Origin: G963923945 sp965199175 | Lineage (GTDB): Bacteria; Pseudomonadota; Alphaproteobacteria; G963923945 | Assembly: GCA_965199175.1 (NCBI GenBank) | Contig: OZ240684.1 | Span: 930,001 to 994,000 of the forward strand | Direction of reading: 5' to 3' | DNA: 64,000 bases | Shown: piece by piece, positions 25,051 through 32,736 of the stretch | How positions within the stretch are numbered: position 1 is the stretch's first letter | Layout: each line of letters starts with the position of its first letter | Position numbers and translations under genes: made by a program | The notes under the pieces: generated by a model | What the model saw: the letters and a program-made list of their open reading frames with translations, nothing else | Told to the model about the DNA's origin: nothing | Databases searched by the model: none

Positions 25051-25118
25051 CTTCATTGATCAGAGAGCGGGGCTTCGGCCCCGTTCTCATCTCAACTCTT
25101 GAATATGGATATCTCATT

Positions 25119-25700
25119 ATGGCTCTGACAGTCTATCAACTCTGTTCGCGTGCGTTGCTCAAAATTGGGGCCAACACCATCTCCAGCTTTGATGAAGGCA
25201 CTGCCGAGGCTGAGATTGCGGGTAATCTCTATGGCTCTGCGCGCGATGCGTTACTTTCTGCGCATCCCTGGTCCTTTGCCACCGGGCAAATAACACCCCC
25301 TAAGTTGGCGGCAAGCCCATTGGCAGATTTCCAATGTGCCTATCAACTCCCCAATGATTTTCTCCGGGTTCTCTCTCTGGGGGAAACTGATATGAAGACG
25401 GGACGTGGAGTCCTCTATCGTATTCATGAACGCCGTATTCACACCAATACCGATGGGGTGATGCTGACCTATATTTTTCGTCCTGATGAGAGCATTTTTC
25501 CGGCCTTTTTTGATGCCGCGCTAATTGCTCGTTTGTCGGCTGAGTTCTCCATGCCACTTACCGAGAATACTGCCCGGACCGAGGCATTATTCAAACAGGC
25601 TGAAATGGAATTCCGGCAAGCCAAACTGATTGATAGTCAACAGCAAGCCCCGGTCGTGTTTGAGGACTTCAGCCTGATCCGGGCACGGGGGGCATCATGA
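25119..25700 (+). CDS. Tail tubular protein A (T7 gp11-like)
   Basis: 193 residues. ALLKIGANTISSFDEGTAEA, ALLSAHPWSFATGQ and YQLPNDFLRVL are hallmarks of the gp11-like adaptor that binds the portal ring and the nozzle. The open frame begins at 25056, but ATG 25119 (MALTVYQLCSRALLKIGA) matches the family start. It overlaps the next gene by 4 bases. Confidence 0.82.
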   Translation: MALTVYQLCSRALLKIGANTISSFDEGTAEAEIAGNLYGSARDALLSAHPWSFATGQITPPKLAASPLADFQCAYQLPNDFLRVLSLGETDMKTGRGVLYRIHERRIHTNTDGVMLTYIFRPDESIFPAFFDAALIARLSAEFSMPLTENTARTEALFKQAEMEFRQAKLIDSQQQAPVVFEDFSLIRARGAS

Positions 25701-27478
25701 ACGCCCGCATTTCGACTCAACAATACAGCTTTACCTCCGGGATGCTGGATGACGCCCTGGAAGCCCGGACCGATATCCGGGCCTATTATGCCGGGGCACG
25801 ACAAATCCTCAATATGCTGAACCTGCCGCAAGGCGGGGTAACCATGCGGGGCGGTCTGGCATATGTGGCTGAACTGCCTCAGGCCGCCAGAGGAGCACGA
25901 CTGGCACCTTTCGCGTTTTCAACCGAACAAACCTATCTGATTGTGTTCACGCATCAGCAGATTCATGTATTCCGGGATGGGGTCAAACAAACCACCGTTA
26001 AAAGTCCCTGGACAGCCCGTCATCTCCCCCATATCGACTGGACCCAATCTCTTGATACCATGATCATCGTCCATCCTGATATCAAACCCCGCCGGTTCAT
26101 GCGCCAGGGGGCACATAATCGCTGGGCACTCTCTGAACTGCCCCTTCGCGATATCCCCCAATATGATTTTGACGGGAGCGGCGGGAACAGTGCTGAAAAC
26201 ACCTGGTCACGAACCAGAGGCTGGCCGCGCTCGGTTTTCCTCCGAGAAGGACGTCTGTATTTTGGCGGTTCACGCTCCCGCCCGCAGACCATCTGGGGGT
26301 CACAATCAAATGACTTCTTTTCTTTCAGAACTACTGATGACGCCTTTGATGACGAATCGATTGAAGCCAGCTTAGACGGAGACCGGGTCTCAGCGATTGA
26401 GCAACTGTATGCTCTGGATGATTTTTTTACCTTCACCTCTGGCGGCTTATTCGTTCATACTCAAAGCCCGACCACCCCGAAGAATTTTTATTTTACCCGT
26501 CACTCCGAACTTCCGGCAGCCAATATTCGTCCGGTTGAACTGGATGGGTCAATCGCCTTCATCCGGCGGGGGAAAGATGGCCACCATCAATCCCTGCATG
26601 AGCTGGTCTATGATGATGCCAGGCAGATTTATACCGCTCAGGATCTTGGATTACTGGCCACCAGCCTGCTCCGCTCCCCGGTTTCGATGGCGGCACGTCT
26701 GGGTAATGAGACGGATAGTGCTCATCATCTTTTCGTAGTCAACGGAGATGGAACCATCGCGGTTTTGAACACCCGCCGGTCACAACAAATCACCGGCTGG
26801 AGCCTGCTGCATACTCAGGGGCAGGCTCTGGATTGTACCGTCGTTGGCAATAATGCCTATGTTCTGGTTAAAAGACGGTTCAATAATGCAGATCGTTACT
26901 TCCTTGAACGACTGAATCCCGACCACCGTTTTGATTCCTCAATCAAACAGTCTGTATCGCCGCCCGGGGACACCCTCCCTACGGGTCGCCCAGGCGGTAA
27001 TTCAGTCACCCCAAAGAGCCGTTGGAGTGGATTGGCGCATCTTGAAGGGCAAACGGTTTCCTTGCTTGGTGACGGGATTTATCTGGGTACTCAAAGCGTC
27101 ACGAATGGCCAGATCACAACCCCGTTTCCAGTACGCATTCTGGAAGCAGGGCTGGCCTTCGACTGGGCAGTTGAAACCATGCCGGTTGAGGCGCAACTAA
27201 CCAATGGAACTCTGGTTGGCAATCAACACCGTATCGTCAAAGCCACCATCCGGGTTCAGAACACTCAGGCTATGAATGTCAATGGGCGCATCGTGGCTTT
27301 TAGTGATTTTGGAGAGAAAAGAATGGGCGCATCCCCACCTTCTTTCACCGGGCTTAAAACAGTCCGGTTTCTGGGCTGGTCCGGGGGGCGCAAAGAAACC
27401 GGAGCCACCATTCGTATGACCGGTCAGTCAAGTGGACCAGCAACCATTCTTTCTGTTACCGCAGAAATTGCATTTTAA
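25697..27478 (+). CDS. Tail tubular protein B (T7 gp12-like nozzle)
   Basis: 593 residues, shorter than T7 gp12. The opening SFTSGMLDDALEARTDIRAY, the ILNMLNLPQGGVTMRGGL segment and beta-rich repeats are typical of podovirus nozzle proteins. A short foreign piece (SPPGDTLPTGRPGGN, about residues 418-432) comes from a decayed palindromic element in reverse orientation at 26955-26998. It is followed by two more elements after the stop. Confidence 0.82.
   Translation: MNARISTQQYSFTSGMLDDALEARTDIRAYYAGARQILNMLNLPQGGVTMRGGLAYVAELPQAARGARLAPFAFSTEQTYLIVFTHQQIHVFRDGVKQTTVKSPWTARHLPHIDWTQSLDTMIIVHPDIKPRRFMRQGAHNRWALSELPLRDIPQYDFDGSGGNSAENTWSRTRGWPRSVFLREGRLYFGGSRSRPQTIWGSQSNDFFSFRTTDDAFDDESIEASLDGDRVSAIEQLYALDDFFTFTSGGLFVHTQSPTTPKNFYFTRHSELPAANIRPVELDGSIAFIRRGKDGHHQSLHELVYDDARQIYTAQDLGLLATSLLRSPVSMAARLGNETDSAHHLFVVNGDGTIAVLNTRRSQQITGWSLLHTQGQALDCTVVGNNAYVLVKRRFNNADRYFLERLNPDHRFDSSIKQSVSPPGDTLPTGRPGGNSVTPKSRWSGLAHLEGQTVSLLGDGIYLGTQSVTNGQITTPFPVRILEAGLAFDWAVETMPVEAQLTNGTLVGNQHRIVKATIRVQNTQAMNVNGRIVAFSDFGEKRMGASPPSFTGLKTVRFLGWSGGRKETGATIRMTGQSSGPATILSVTAEIAF
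26955..26998 (-). repeat. Decayed palindromic element inside the nozzle gene
   Basis: CGCCCGGGGACACCCTCCC and CTACGGGTCGCCCAGGCGG retain the reverse core CTACGGGT and imperfect arms. In frame with the host gene. Confidence 0.65.
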
Positions 27479-27481
27479 TGA

Positions 27482-27563
27482 CCCTGTAGAGGGAAACCCC
27501 ACAGGGAATAACAAATAAACAATCACCCTGTGGGGGACCCGTAGGGGGGAACCCCCACAGGGA
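27482..27563 (+). repeat. Two palindromic elements between nozzle and internal protein genes
   Basis: 27482-27506 is core-deleted (CCCTGTAGAGGG, AA, ACCCCACAGGG). 27525-27563 is nearly perfect, with arms ACCCTGTGGGGG and CCCCCACAGGGA and a core shortened by one G. Similar flanks (GAATAACAAA) follow both, suggesting a local duplication. Confidence 0.8.
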
Positions 27564-27582
27564 ATAACAAAGGAGAAAGACT

Positions 27583-28188
27583 ATGGGTGGAAACGCAGGA
27601 AAAACTCTTTTACCATTACTGGCGGTCGGAACTGCTGGTGTAGCTGCATCTTCTATGGGGCTACTTGGGGGTGGGGCAGCAGCCGGAAGTGCGGCGGCTC
27701 CTACAACAGCCAGCTTTATGGCTTTTTCCAAAAAGCCTTTGCAACTTGCTGCAAATGCGGCAGCCAAAAGCTGGTTTGGTGGGATATCCGGAAGCCAGGC
27801 CCTGGGCCTGGGATTACTGGGCGGATCATCCCTTCTCAATGGACTGTCGGCAGCCAATCAGGCGCAGGCACGAGAAAACGCTTTGCAACTCCAGGCAGCC
27901 CGTGATTCTCTCAATCTTGCTGAATCGGAAAAGGAAAGCCAAAGACGATTGGCTCAGGCTTTGGGTGCGCAAAACAACTTCTATGCCGCAACCGGCACTT
28001 CAGCATCCGAAGGCTCAGCTTTGCAAGCTGCCGAGGCTGCTAAACGGACAGGGGATGAAGAACTCTCTTTATACGCGACCCAACGCCGACTTAATCGATA
28101 CCGCCCCTGGAGACCTTCCAGGACCGCCATTGCCGCCGGGTCTCTGCTGGATTTTGGGACCGGGGCTTACAATATCCTGAAGAAGTAA
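27583..28188 (+). CDS. Internal virion protein (T7 gp14-like)
   Basis: 201 residues. A Gly/Ala-rich, partly hydrophobic N-terminal region (LLPLLAVGTAGVAA, MGLLGGGAAAG) is followed by a charged helix (ANQAQARENALQLQAARDSL) and a QGASEGSA-type segment (TGTSASEGSALQAAEAAK). This layout matches the small internal core protein that T7-like phages eject into the cell envelope. It starts MGG like other proteins here. GGAGAAAG precedes the ATG. Confidence 0.65.
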   Translation: MGGNAGKTLLPLLAVGTAGVAASSMGLLGGGAAAGSAAAPTTASFMAFSKKPLQLAANAAAKSWFGGISGSQALGLGLLGGSSLLNGLSAANQAQARENALQLQAARDSLNLAESEKESQRRLAQALGAQNNFYAATGTSASEGSALQAAEAAKRTGDEELSLYATQRRLNRYRPWRPSRTAIAAGSLLDFGTGAYNILKK

Positions 28189-28200
28189 GACCAGAGGAGA

Positions 28201-28395
28201 TTAAAGAAACAGCTTAACGATAGCCACGATTGCCAGCGTTGCACCAGATGCAACCACCGCTATATACCACCGGTTTTCGGTTCTGAATTTATCGGTTTCT
28301 GCCGACATTTTTTCAATAGATGTATAATAGTGAGCAATCTGAGCATCCATTTTACGGAGTTTCAGATCCCATTGTTTCTGTTCTTGTTCGGTCAT
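28201..28395 (-). CDS. Small coiled-coil membrane protein on the opposite strand
   Basis: 64 residues: a charged N-terminal helix (MTEQEQKQWDLKLRKMDAQI) then a C-terminal membrane helix (YIAVVASGATLAIVAIVKLF). AAGGAGAAGTAC gives a strong ribosome site, supporting a real gene although it runs against all neighbours. Small proteins of this shape occur in related prophages; a holin-like or exclusion role is possible. A terminator for minus-strand transcription lies upstream at 28447-28478, so it probably has its own promoter at 28400-28445. Confidence 0.6.
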   Translation of the reverse strand: MTEQEQKQWDLKLRKMDAQIAHYYTSIEKMSAETDKFRTENRWYIAVVASGATLAIVAIVKLFL

Positions 28396-28446
28396 GTACT
28401 TCTCCTTACGGGGTCAATATAGCACCAGTAGGGTCGATAGTCTTTG

Positions 28447-28478
28447 AAAAAAAAGAAAGCCCCCCGTTTCTGAGGGCT
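28447..28478 (-). terminator. Intrinsic terminator on the minus strand
   Basis: Read on the minus strand: AGCCCTC, an 8-nt loop region, GGGGGGCT, then TTC and eight Ts. It ends some transcript arriving from 28480-28700. Confidence 0.6.
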
Positions 28479-28700
28479 ATGAGATATCAGGTTGCGGCCC
28501 CATCGGAGTTAAGGGTTTAACCATGCCCTGCCGCAACAACTACGACAATGCGCCGGACCACCCAGGATGCGTACCGTGATTAACCATCCCTCACCTAATT
28601 TACTGGCCCCGCAGACGGATTCTCATTAGCCGCTAACGCTCTAGCCTGAGTTGTGGACTAGAGGACTGATAAAAATGACGTGTTTGATGTTAAGAGATCA
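28479..28700 (-). ncRNA. Candidate structured RNA between internal protein and tail fibre genes
   Basis: No gene is visible. The stretch holds a perfect 8-bp inverted repeat (GTTGCGGC 28491-28498, GCCGCAAC 28530-28537) and another (CTCTAG and CTAGAG, about 28640-28664), and ends in the minus-strand terminator at 28447. Together these suggest a short non-coding minus-strand transcript of about 200 nt. No promoter or family is identified. Confidence 0.3.
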
Positions 28701-28727
28701 TTCCACTCACATTGAGTGTATCACCAA

Positions 28728-28748
28728 CCGCCTATTGGCGGTTTTTTT
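28728..28748 (+). terminator. Intrinsic terminator just before the tail fibre gene
   Basis: CCGCC, TATT loop, GGCGG, then seven Ts, ending 12 bases before the ATG at 28761. Similar terminators precede 31021 and 32737. Confidence 0.8.
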
Positions 28749-28760
28749 ATGGAGTCAATC

Positions 28761-30431
28761 ATGAACCATATCACCATTGGGGATATATCCCCGCGTATTC
28801 GATACATCGCCGATGGGCGGCAAACCGTGTTTTCATATCCTTTCCCGATTTTTGAGAACAGTGATCTTGAGGTCTTTATCGGGGATGTACGGCAATCAGG
28901 TGGCTTTACCGTTACCGGAGCCGGAAACAGCCGGGGGGGGAGCCTCACTTTCACTACCCCGCCCCCCGCTCATGCTGTGGTGACTTTGCGCCGTCAGATA
29001 CCAGTCCAGCGGACGACGGATTTTCAGGAAGGTGGGGCATTCCGGGCCAAAGTGATCAATGATGAACTGGACCGGATGACTGCTCAAATACAGCAAGTCG
29101 AAACCGAAGCCGGACGGGGTATTAAACCTTCTCCCAGCGATGCAGTCGAAAGACTGACACTGCCCCCCTCCGGCACGCGAACCGGCAAATTATTGGGTTT
29201 TAATGACCGGGGAGAACTGGTTGCCAAAGTAACCCCTGGTGAAGTGAAAACCGCAAGCCAACGGGCACGGGACGCCGAAGTCTCGCGCCGGGAAGCGGAG
29301 ACCGCCAGTCAGCAAGCCGCCACGCATCAAACCCATGCCCGGAGATACCGGACTGAGGCACGGGAAGCCCGGGATGAAACCCGGGGTGCTCTGCAAACAG
29401 CCCGTATCACCAAAGCCACCGCCGCCGAGGCCCGTGCCGGCACCAACAACACCAAACTGATGACGCCGTTGCGGGTCAAGGAAGCCACAAAACATTTCAG
29501 TGCTCCCCGTTTTGCTCAAACCTCACCCTATATTCGAATCATCAAAACACCTGGTGATACTGGGCACTACTACCCGGTCCTGCTTGGGGGGGGGTCATTT
29601 CTGGGCGATGTGCTGATCCAAAGACATCAACATATGGATGCTGTGTATAGTGGGGGGCTTTTATTTGATGTGCGATGCTATCCAGATGGACGGGGGTATT
29701 GGCCGAAACGATATGATGTTCGGGCTTATCAGGAAGTGAATTACCCAAGCACAGGAAACCTCACACCACAATTTATTGCCAGGTTGCAAACGGACGCCAC
29801 GGCACGGCGAGACAGAACAGCTATCTGGCTGAGGGGTGCGACCACCTATCGGGTGTGGTTGTCGGATGGGACTGCGGTAGTCTCCAATGCTCAGGGACGC
29901 ATTGGGACTCAAACGTTTGGGGTGTTGGATAAAAACTATGCTCCCCTGTTGCCTAAATACACAGATAGGGGGGGATTGCCGGTTGGCACTATAATTGCCT
30001 TTTCAGGTCCACAAACTGTCCCCGGTTGGCTCCGTTGCAATGGGGCGCGGGTTCTAAAGAGCCATTACAACGACCTCTATAATATCATCGGTCACACTTA
30101 TGCGTTGAGCACAGACACGACTGCTAACAAAGCCAACCATTTCCGGGTTCCTGATATGCGCGATTTATTCATTCGCGGGGCGACACAAAGCAACCCGGTC
30201 TCGTCAATCAGAGAACAAGGTGCTTTGAGTGTTCCCCCAACTGGATGGGGAGCATTCGGGAATCATCCAGCACCTACCAGGCCGGCCACCAGAGGGCGGC
30301 TCCTTGTTGGCAGTGGGATTGGGGAAAACAGAGAAGTTTTGGAGAGCGTTTTGCAGGCCGGACGTAATGTAAATGTGACGGGCAATGTTGTCCCTCGACA
30401 TCTTAATCTTATCCATTGGATCAAATTTTAA
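28761..30431 (+). CDS. Tail fibre protein with collar domain
   Basis: 556 residues. The N-terminal 130 residues resemble the T7 gp17 virion-binding domain (RQTVFSYPFPIFENSDLEVF, then VINDELDRMTAQIQQVE). A long Ala/Arg/Glu-rich helical shaft spans about 160-245. The C-terminus is a phage tail collar domain: VGTIIAFSG, VPGWLRCNGA, FRVPDMRDLFIRG. It would recognise the host surface. ATG 28761 has GGAG and gives the family start; the frame opens at 28716 within the terminator, which is unlikely. Followed by its probable chaperone. Confidence 0.82.
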   Translation: MNHITIGDISPRIRYIADGRQTVFSYPFPIFENSDLEVFIGDVRQSGGFTVTGAGNSRGGSLTFTTPPPAHAVVTLRRQIPVQRTTDFQEGGAFRAKVINDELDRMTAQIQQVETEAGRGIKPSPSDAVERLTLPPSGTRTGKLLGFNDRGELVAKVTPGEVKTASQRARDAEVSRREAETASQQAATHQTHARRYRTEAREARDETRGALQTARITKATAAEARAGTNNTKLMTPLRVKEATKHFSAPRFAQTSPYIRIIKTPGDTGHYYPVLLGGGSFLGDVLIQRHQHMDAVYSGGLLFDVRCYPDGRGYWPKRYDVRAYQEVNYPSTGNLTPQFIARLQTDATARRDRTAIWLRGATTYRVWLSDGTAVVSNAQGRIGTQTFGVLDKNYAPLLPKYTDRGGLPVGTIIAFSGPQTVPGWLRCNGARVLKSHYNDLYNIIGHTYALSTDTTANKANHFRVPDMRDLFIRGATQSNPVSSIREQGALSVPPTGWGAFGNHPAPTRPATRGRLLVGSGIGENREVLESVLQAGRNVNVTGNVVPRHLNLIHWIKF

Positions 30432-30446
30432 CCTGAGGTGTCTTTT

Positions 30447-30968
30447 ATGAAAATCTATCACTACAATCCTGAAACGGGTGTTTTACTCGGTGAGGACGAA
30501 GCACAGCCCTCACCTGTTCTGGTTGATGACGAAGGCCGGGAACTGCAAGAACCAGATGCAGAAAATCCTGACCATTGGCTGATCCCGGCTTATGCGACTG
30601 AGACAGCACCCCCTGCGGCTGGTAAAAATCAGCAAGTTGTTTGGGGCGGGGACTCGTGGTCATTGCAGGCAATCCCCACGCCACCGCCAGAGCCACCGCC
30701 ACCATCTCTGAGTGAGCGCAAGGCCACAATGGTGATCCGCATCAAGACGGAAGCCCGTTACCGGATTGAGTCCGCAATGCCAACCTGGAAGGTGGTGCGT
30801 TCTCTGACCGGTGGACCGGCAGTCGGGGCAAACATTCAGGCTGAGGCGCAAAGATTACGGGCTGTTTCCAACACGCTGGAAACCCAAGTCAATGCCATGA
30901 ATGCTGAGGCTCTGGACAGCTTTGATCCCGGCGATGATCAGCATTGGGAAAAACCAACTGAGGAATAA
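30447..30968 (+). CDS. Tail fibre assembly-like protein
   Basis: 173 residues beginning MKIYHYNPETGVLLGEDEA, a common start for fibre assembly/attachment proteins (IYHYdP.TG...). A Pro-rich linker (TPPPEPPPPS) separates the N-terminal beta part from a helical C-terminus. It lies directly after the fibre gene as expected for a dedicated chaperone. GAGGTG precedes it; a GTG at 30438 is an alternative start. Confidence 0.7.
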   Translation: MKIYHYNPETGVLLGEDEAQPSPVLVDDEGRELQEPDAENPDHWLIPAYATETAPPAAGKNQQVVWGGDSWSLQAIPTPPPEPPPPSLSERKATMVIRIKTEARYRIESAMPTWKVVRSLTGGPAVGANIQAEAQRLRAVSNTLETQVNAMNAEALDSFDPGDDQHWEKPTEE

Positions 30969-30979
30969 TTTTCAACCAG

Positions 30980-31000
30980 CCGCCTTTGGGCGGTTTTTTT
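30980..31000 (+). terminator. Intrinsic terminator before the lysis genes
   Basis: CCGCC, TTTG loop, GGCGG and seven Ts, ending 20 bases before the ATG at 31021. Confidence 0.8.
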
Positions 31001-31020
31001 ACGCCTTGAAGGAGGCTTCT

Positions 31021-31227
31021 ATGACAATACGAAAAGAGACTACAGACACAATCCTGGCCCGGATTGATCAACGGCTGAAGCATATTGAGGATCGCCTGGC
31101 CCGGTTCGACGATCATGAGCGGCGCATCCGCTCTCTTGAGGCCTATAAAAACTGGCTGATTGGGGGTGTGGCATTCATCAGTGCGGCCATTACGTATCTC
31201 ATCATCTGGCTTAAGGGGGGTAAGTAA
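31021..31227 (+). CDS. XhlA/holin-like coiled-coil membrane protein
   Basis: 68 residues: an N-terminal coiled coil (ILARIDQRLKHIEDRLARFD) and one C-terminal membrane helix (WLIGGVAFISAAITYLIIWL) ending in a short basic tail. This is the shape of XhlA-type accessory holins. ATG 31021 has GGAGG. It overlaps the endolysin start by one base, forming a lysis operon. Confidence 0.65.
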   Translation: MTIRKETTDTILARIDQRLKHIEDRLARFDDHERRIRSLEAYKNWLIGGVAFISAAITYLIIWLKGGK

Positions 31228-31652
31228 TGAATGAGCGTGAAATGGAATGCCTGGTTCGCGATCTGATTCGTGATGAAGGACTACGCTTGAAGCCCTATCG
31301 GTGTTCTGCCGGTAAACTCACGATTGGCGTAGGTCGCAATCTTGAAGATCGGGGCATATCTGAGGCTGAGGCTACCGATATGCTCAGAAATGATATTTCC
31401 GGAGTTTTAGATGATCTGAATCGGAACATCCCCTGGTGGCAGAACTTAGAAAGATCGCAACGACTGGCTCTGGCGAATATGGGCTTTAATCTCGGCTGGC
31501 CGCGTCTCCGTCAATTTAAAAAAATGCTGGCGGCTCTCAAAGATGGGGATGTAGATACCGCCGCCCGCGAAGCATTGGACAGCCGATGGGCTGAACAAGT
31601 CGGATCACGAGCAAAGCGAATTACCCGTCAACTCAAGGGAGTACAGCCATGA
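31227..31652 (+). CDS. Endolysin, GH24 lysozyme
   Basis: 141 residues of T4-type lysozyme. RDEGLRLKPYRCSAGKLTIGVGRNL contains the catalytic Glu of DEG and the conserved TIGVG; GFNLGWPRLRQFKKM follows the second half of the fold. It cleaves peptidoglycan glycan strands. No signal sequence, so it needs a holin, provided by the genes on both sides. Overlaps the next gene by 4 bases. Confidence 0.88.
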   Translation: MNEREMECLVRDLIRDEGLRLKPYRCSAGKLTIGVGRNLEDRGISEAEATDMLRNDISGVLDDLNRNIPWWQNLERSQRLALANMGFNLGWPRLRQFKKMLAALKDGDVDTAAREALDSRWAEQVGSRAKRITRQLKGVQP

Positions 31653-32047
31653 TGATGACCGCATTGGAAATCGGAGCCAAATTGCTGGATAAGTTCATCC
31701 CTGATGAAGGCGAGGCAGCCAAAGCACGGGCTGAGTTGGAACAACAACTTCTTCAGGCGGAGACAGAGGCCCGTCAGGGACAGCTGGAAATCAACAAGGC
31801 TGAAGCAACTCATAACTCCATCTTTGTCGCCGGATGGCGTCCTTTCATCGGCTGGGTCTGTGGTCTGGGGATTGCCTGGGTGTTTTTGGTTCAGCCCGTA
31901 ACAATCTGGGCCGGGGCCGCCTTTGGCTTTGGGGTAAATATTCCGATGATCCCATCCGAAGGACTGTTTGAATTGGTGTTTGCCATGCTGGGCATGGGCG
32001 GTTTGCGGACCTTTGAAAAGATGAAGGGCATCGCACGGGAAAAGTAA
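31649..32047 (+). CDS. 3TM holin family protein
   Basis: 132 residues: a charged N-terminal helical part (FIPDEGEAAKARAELEQQLL), then WRPFIGWVCGLGIAWVF, a second helix (TIWAGAAFGFGVNI) and LFELVFAMLGMGGLRTFEK. This W.RP..GW plus G.GG.RT..K pattern is typical of the GTA_holin_3TM type found in alphaproteobacterial phages and gene transfer agents. It would permeabilise the inner membrane. Confidence 0.85.
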   Translation: MMMTALEIGAKLLDKFIPDEGEAAKARAELEQQLLQAETEARQGQLEINKAEATHNSIFVAGWRPFIGWVCGLGIAWVFLVQPVTIWAGAAFGFGVNIPMIPSEGLFELVFAMLGMGGLRTFEKMKGIAREK

Positions 32048-32266
32048 ATAACATCTCTATGAGAGACCAACCACCATCTGCGTAACCAGCCAGTCAGTCA
32101 AACCGGTAATCACTCTTTCCGTAAGCACAGAAACCGCATTTTGGATAACCCCATGGGGGGAAACCAATACAGGGCAGGATGATTGATAATAACCCCATGG
32201 GGAACCCTGACAGAGGATAACTCAGCATCTGATACCATATAACTTGACCGGGAGAAGATCACTCAT
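32048..32266. other. Intergenic region with decayed palindromic elements
   Basis: Contains ACCCCATGGGGGGAAACC (near 32148) and ACCCCATGGGGAACCC (near 32193), which look like core-deleted relatives of the 40-bp element. No gene. Confidence 0.35.
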
Positions 32267-32522
32267 AGGGAAAATTTCTCTCAAGGCAGGCTTAATAAGA
32301 GCATAATAAGAGCAAATGCAGGCACTTGCGGAAAACAGGAAATCATCAAGATACGGTCTTGCAGAAATTTTTTCACAAGCTGCGTCACTCAGCTAGGGAA
32401 AATTTCTCTCAAGGCAGGCTTAATAAGAGCATAATAAGAGCAAATGCAGGCACTTGCGGAAAACAGGAAATCATCAAGATACGGTCTTGCAGAAATTTTT
32501 TCACAAGCTGCGTCACTCAGCT
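32267..32522. repeat. 128-bp tandem duplication
   Basis: AGGGAAAATTTCTCTCAAGG begins at 32267 and again at 32395; the two 128-bp units appear identical. Each contains TAATAAGAGCATAATAAGAG. It lies in a non-coding gap upstream of the large virion protein gene. Confidence 0.85.
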
Positions 32523-32687
32523 GCGTCACGATGCGTTTGCGGCTCAGCCAAATGACAACAGCACAAACGCATTCCCTCACCCCGCATCCAGCCCTGCGGA
32601 GAGGGTGGTCACTAAGACCTTAAGAATGGCCAAAACAGACGCATACATAAAACGACTATAGCCCGTCATTGAAACAGGACCACCTGA

Positions 32688-32708
32688 CCCCCGTAAGGGG
32701 GTTTTTTT
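32688..32708 (+). terminator. Intrinsic terminator before the large virion protein gene
   Basis: CCCCC, GTAA loop, GGGGG and seven Ts, ending 28 bases before the ATG at 32737. Confidence 0.8.
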
Positions 32709-32736
32709 ATGGGCAATCACCAGGAAAGGAACAATC

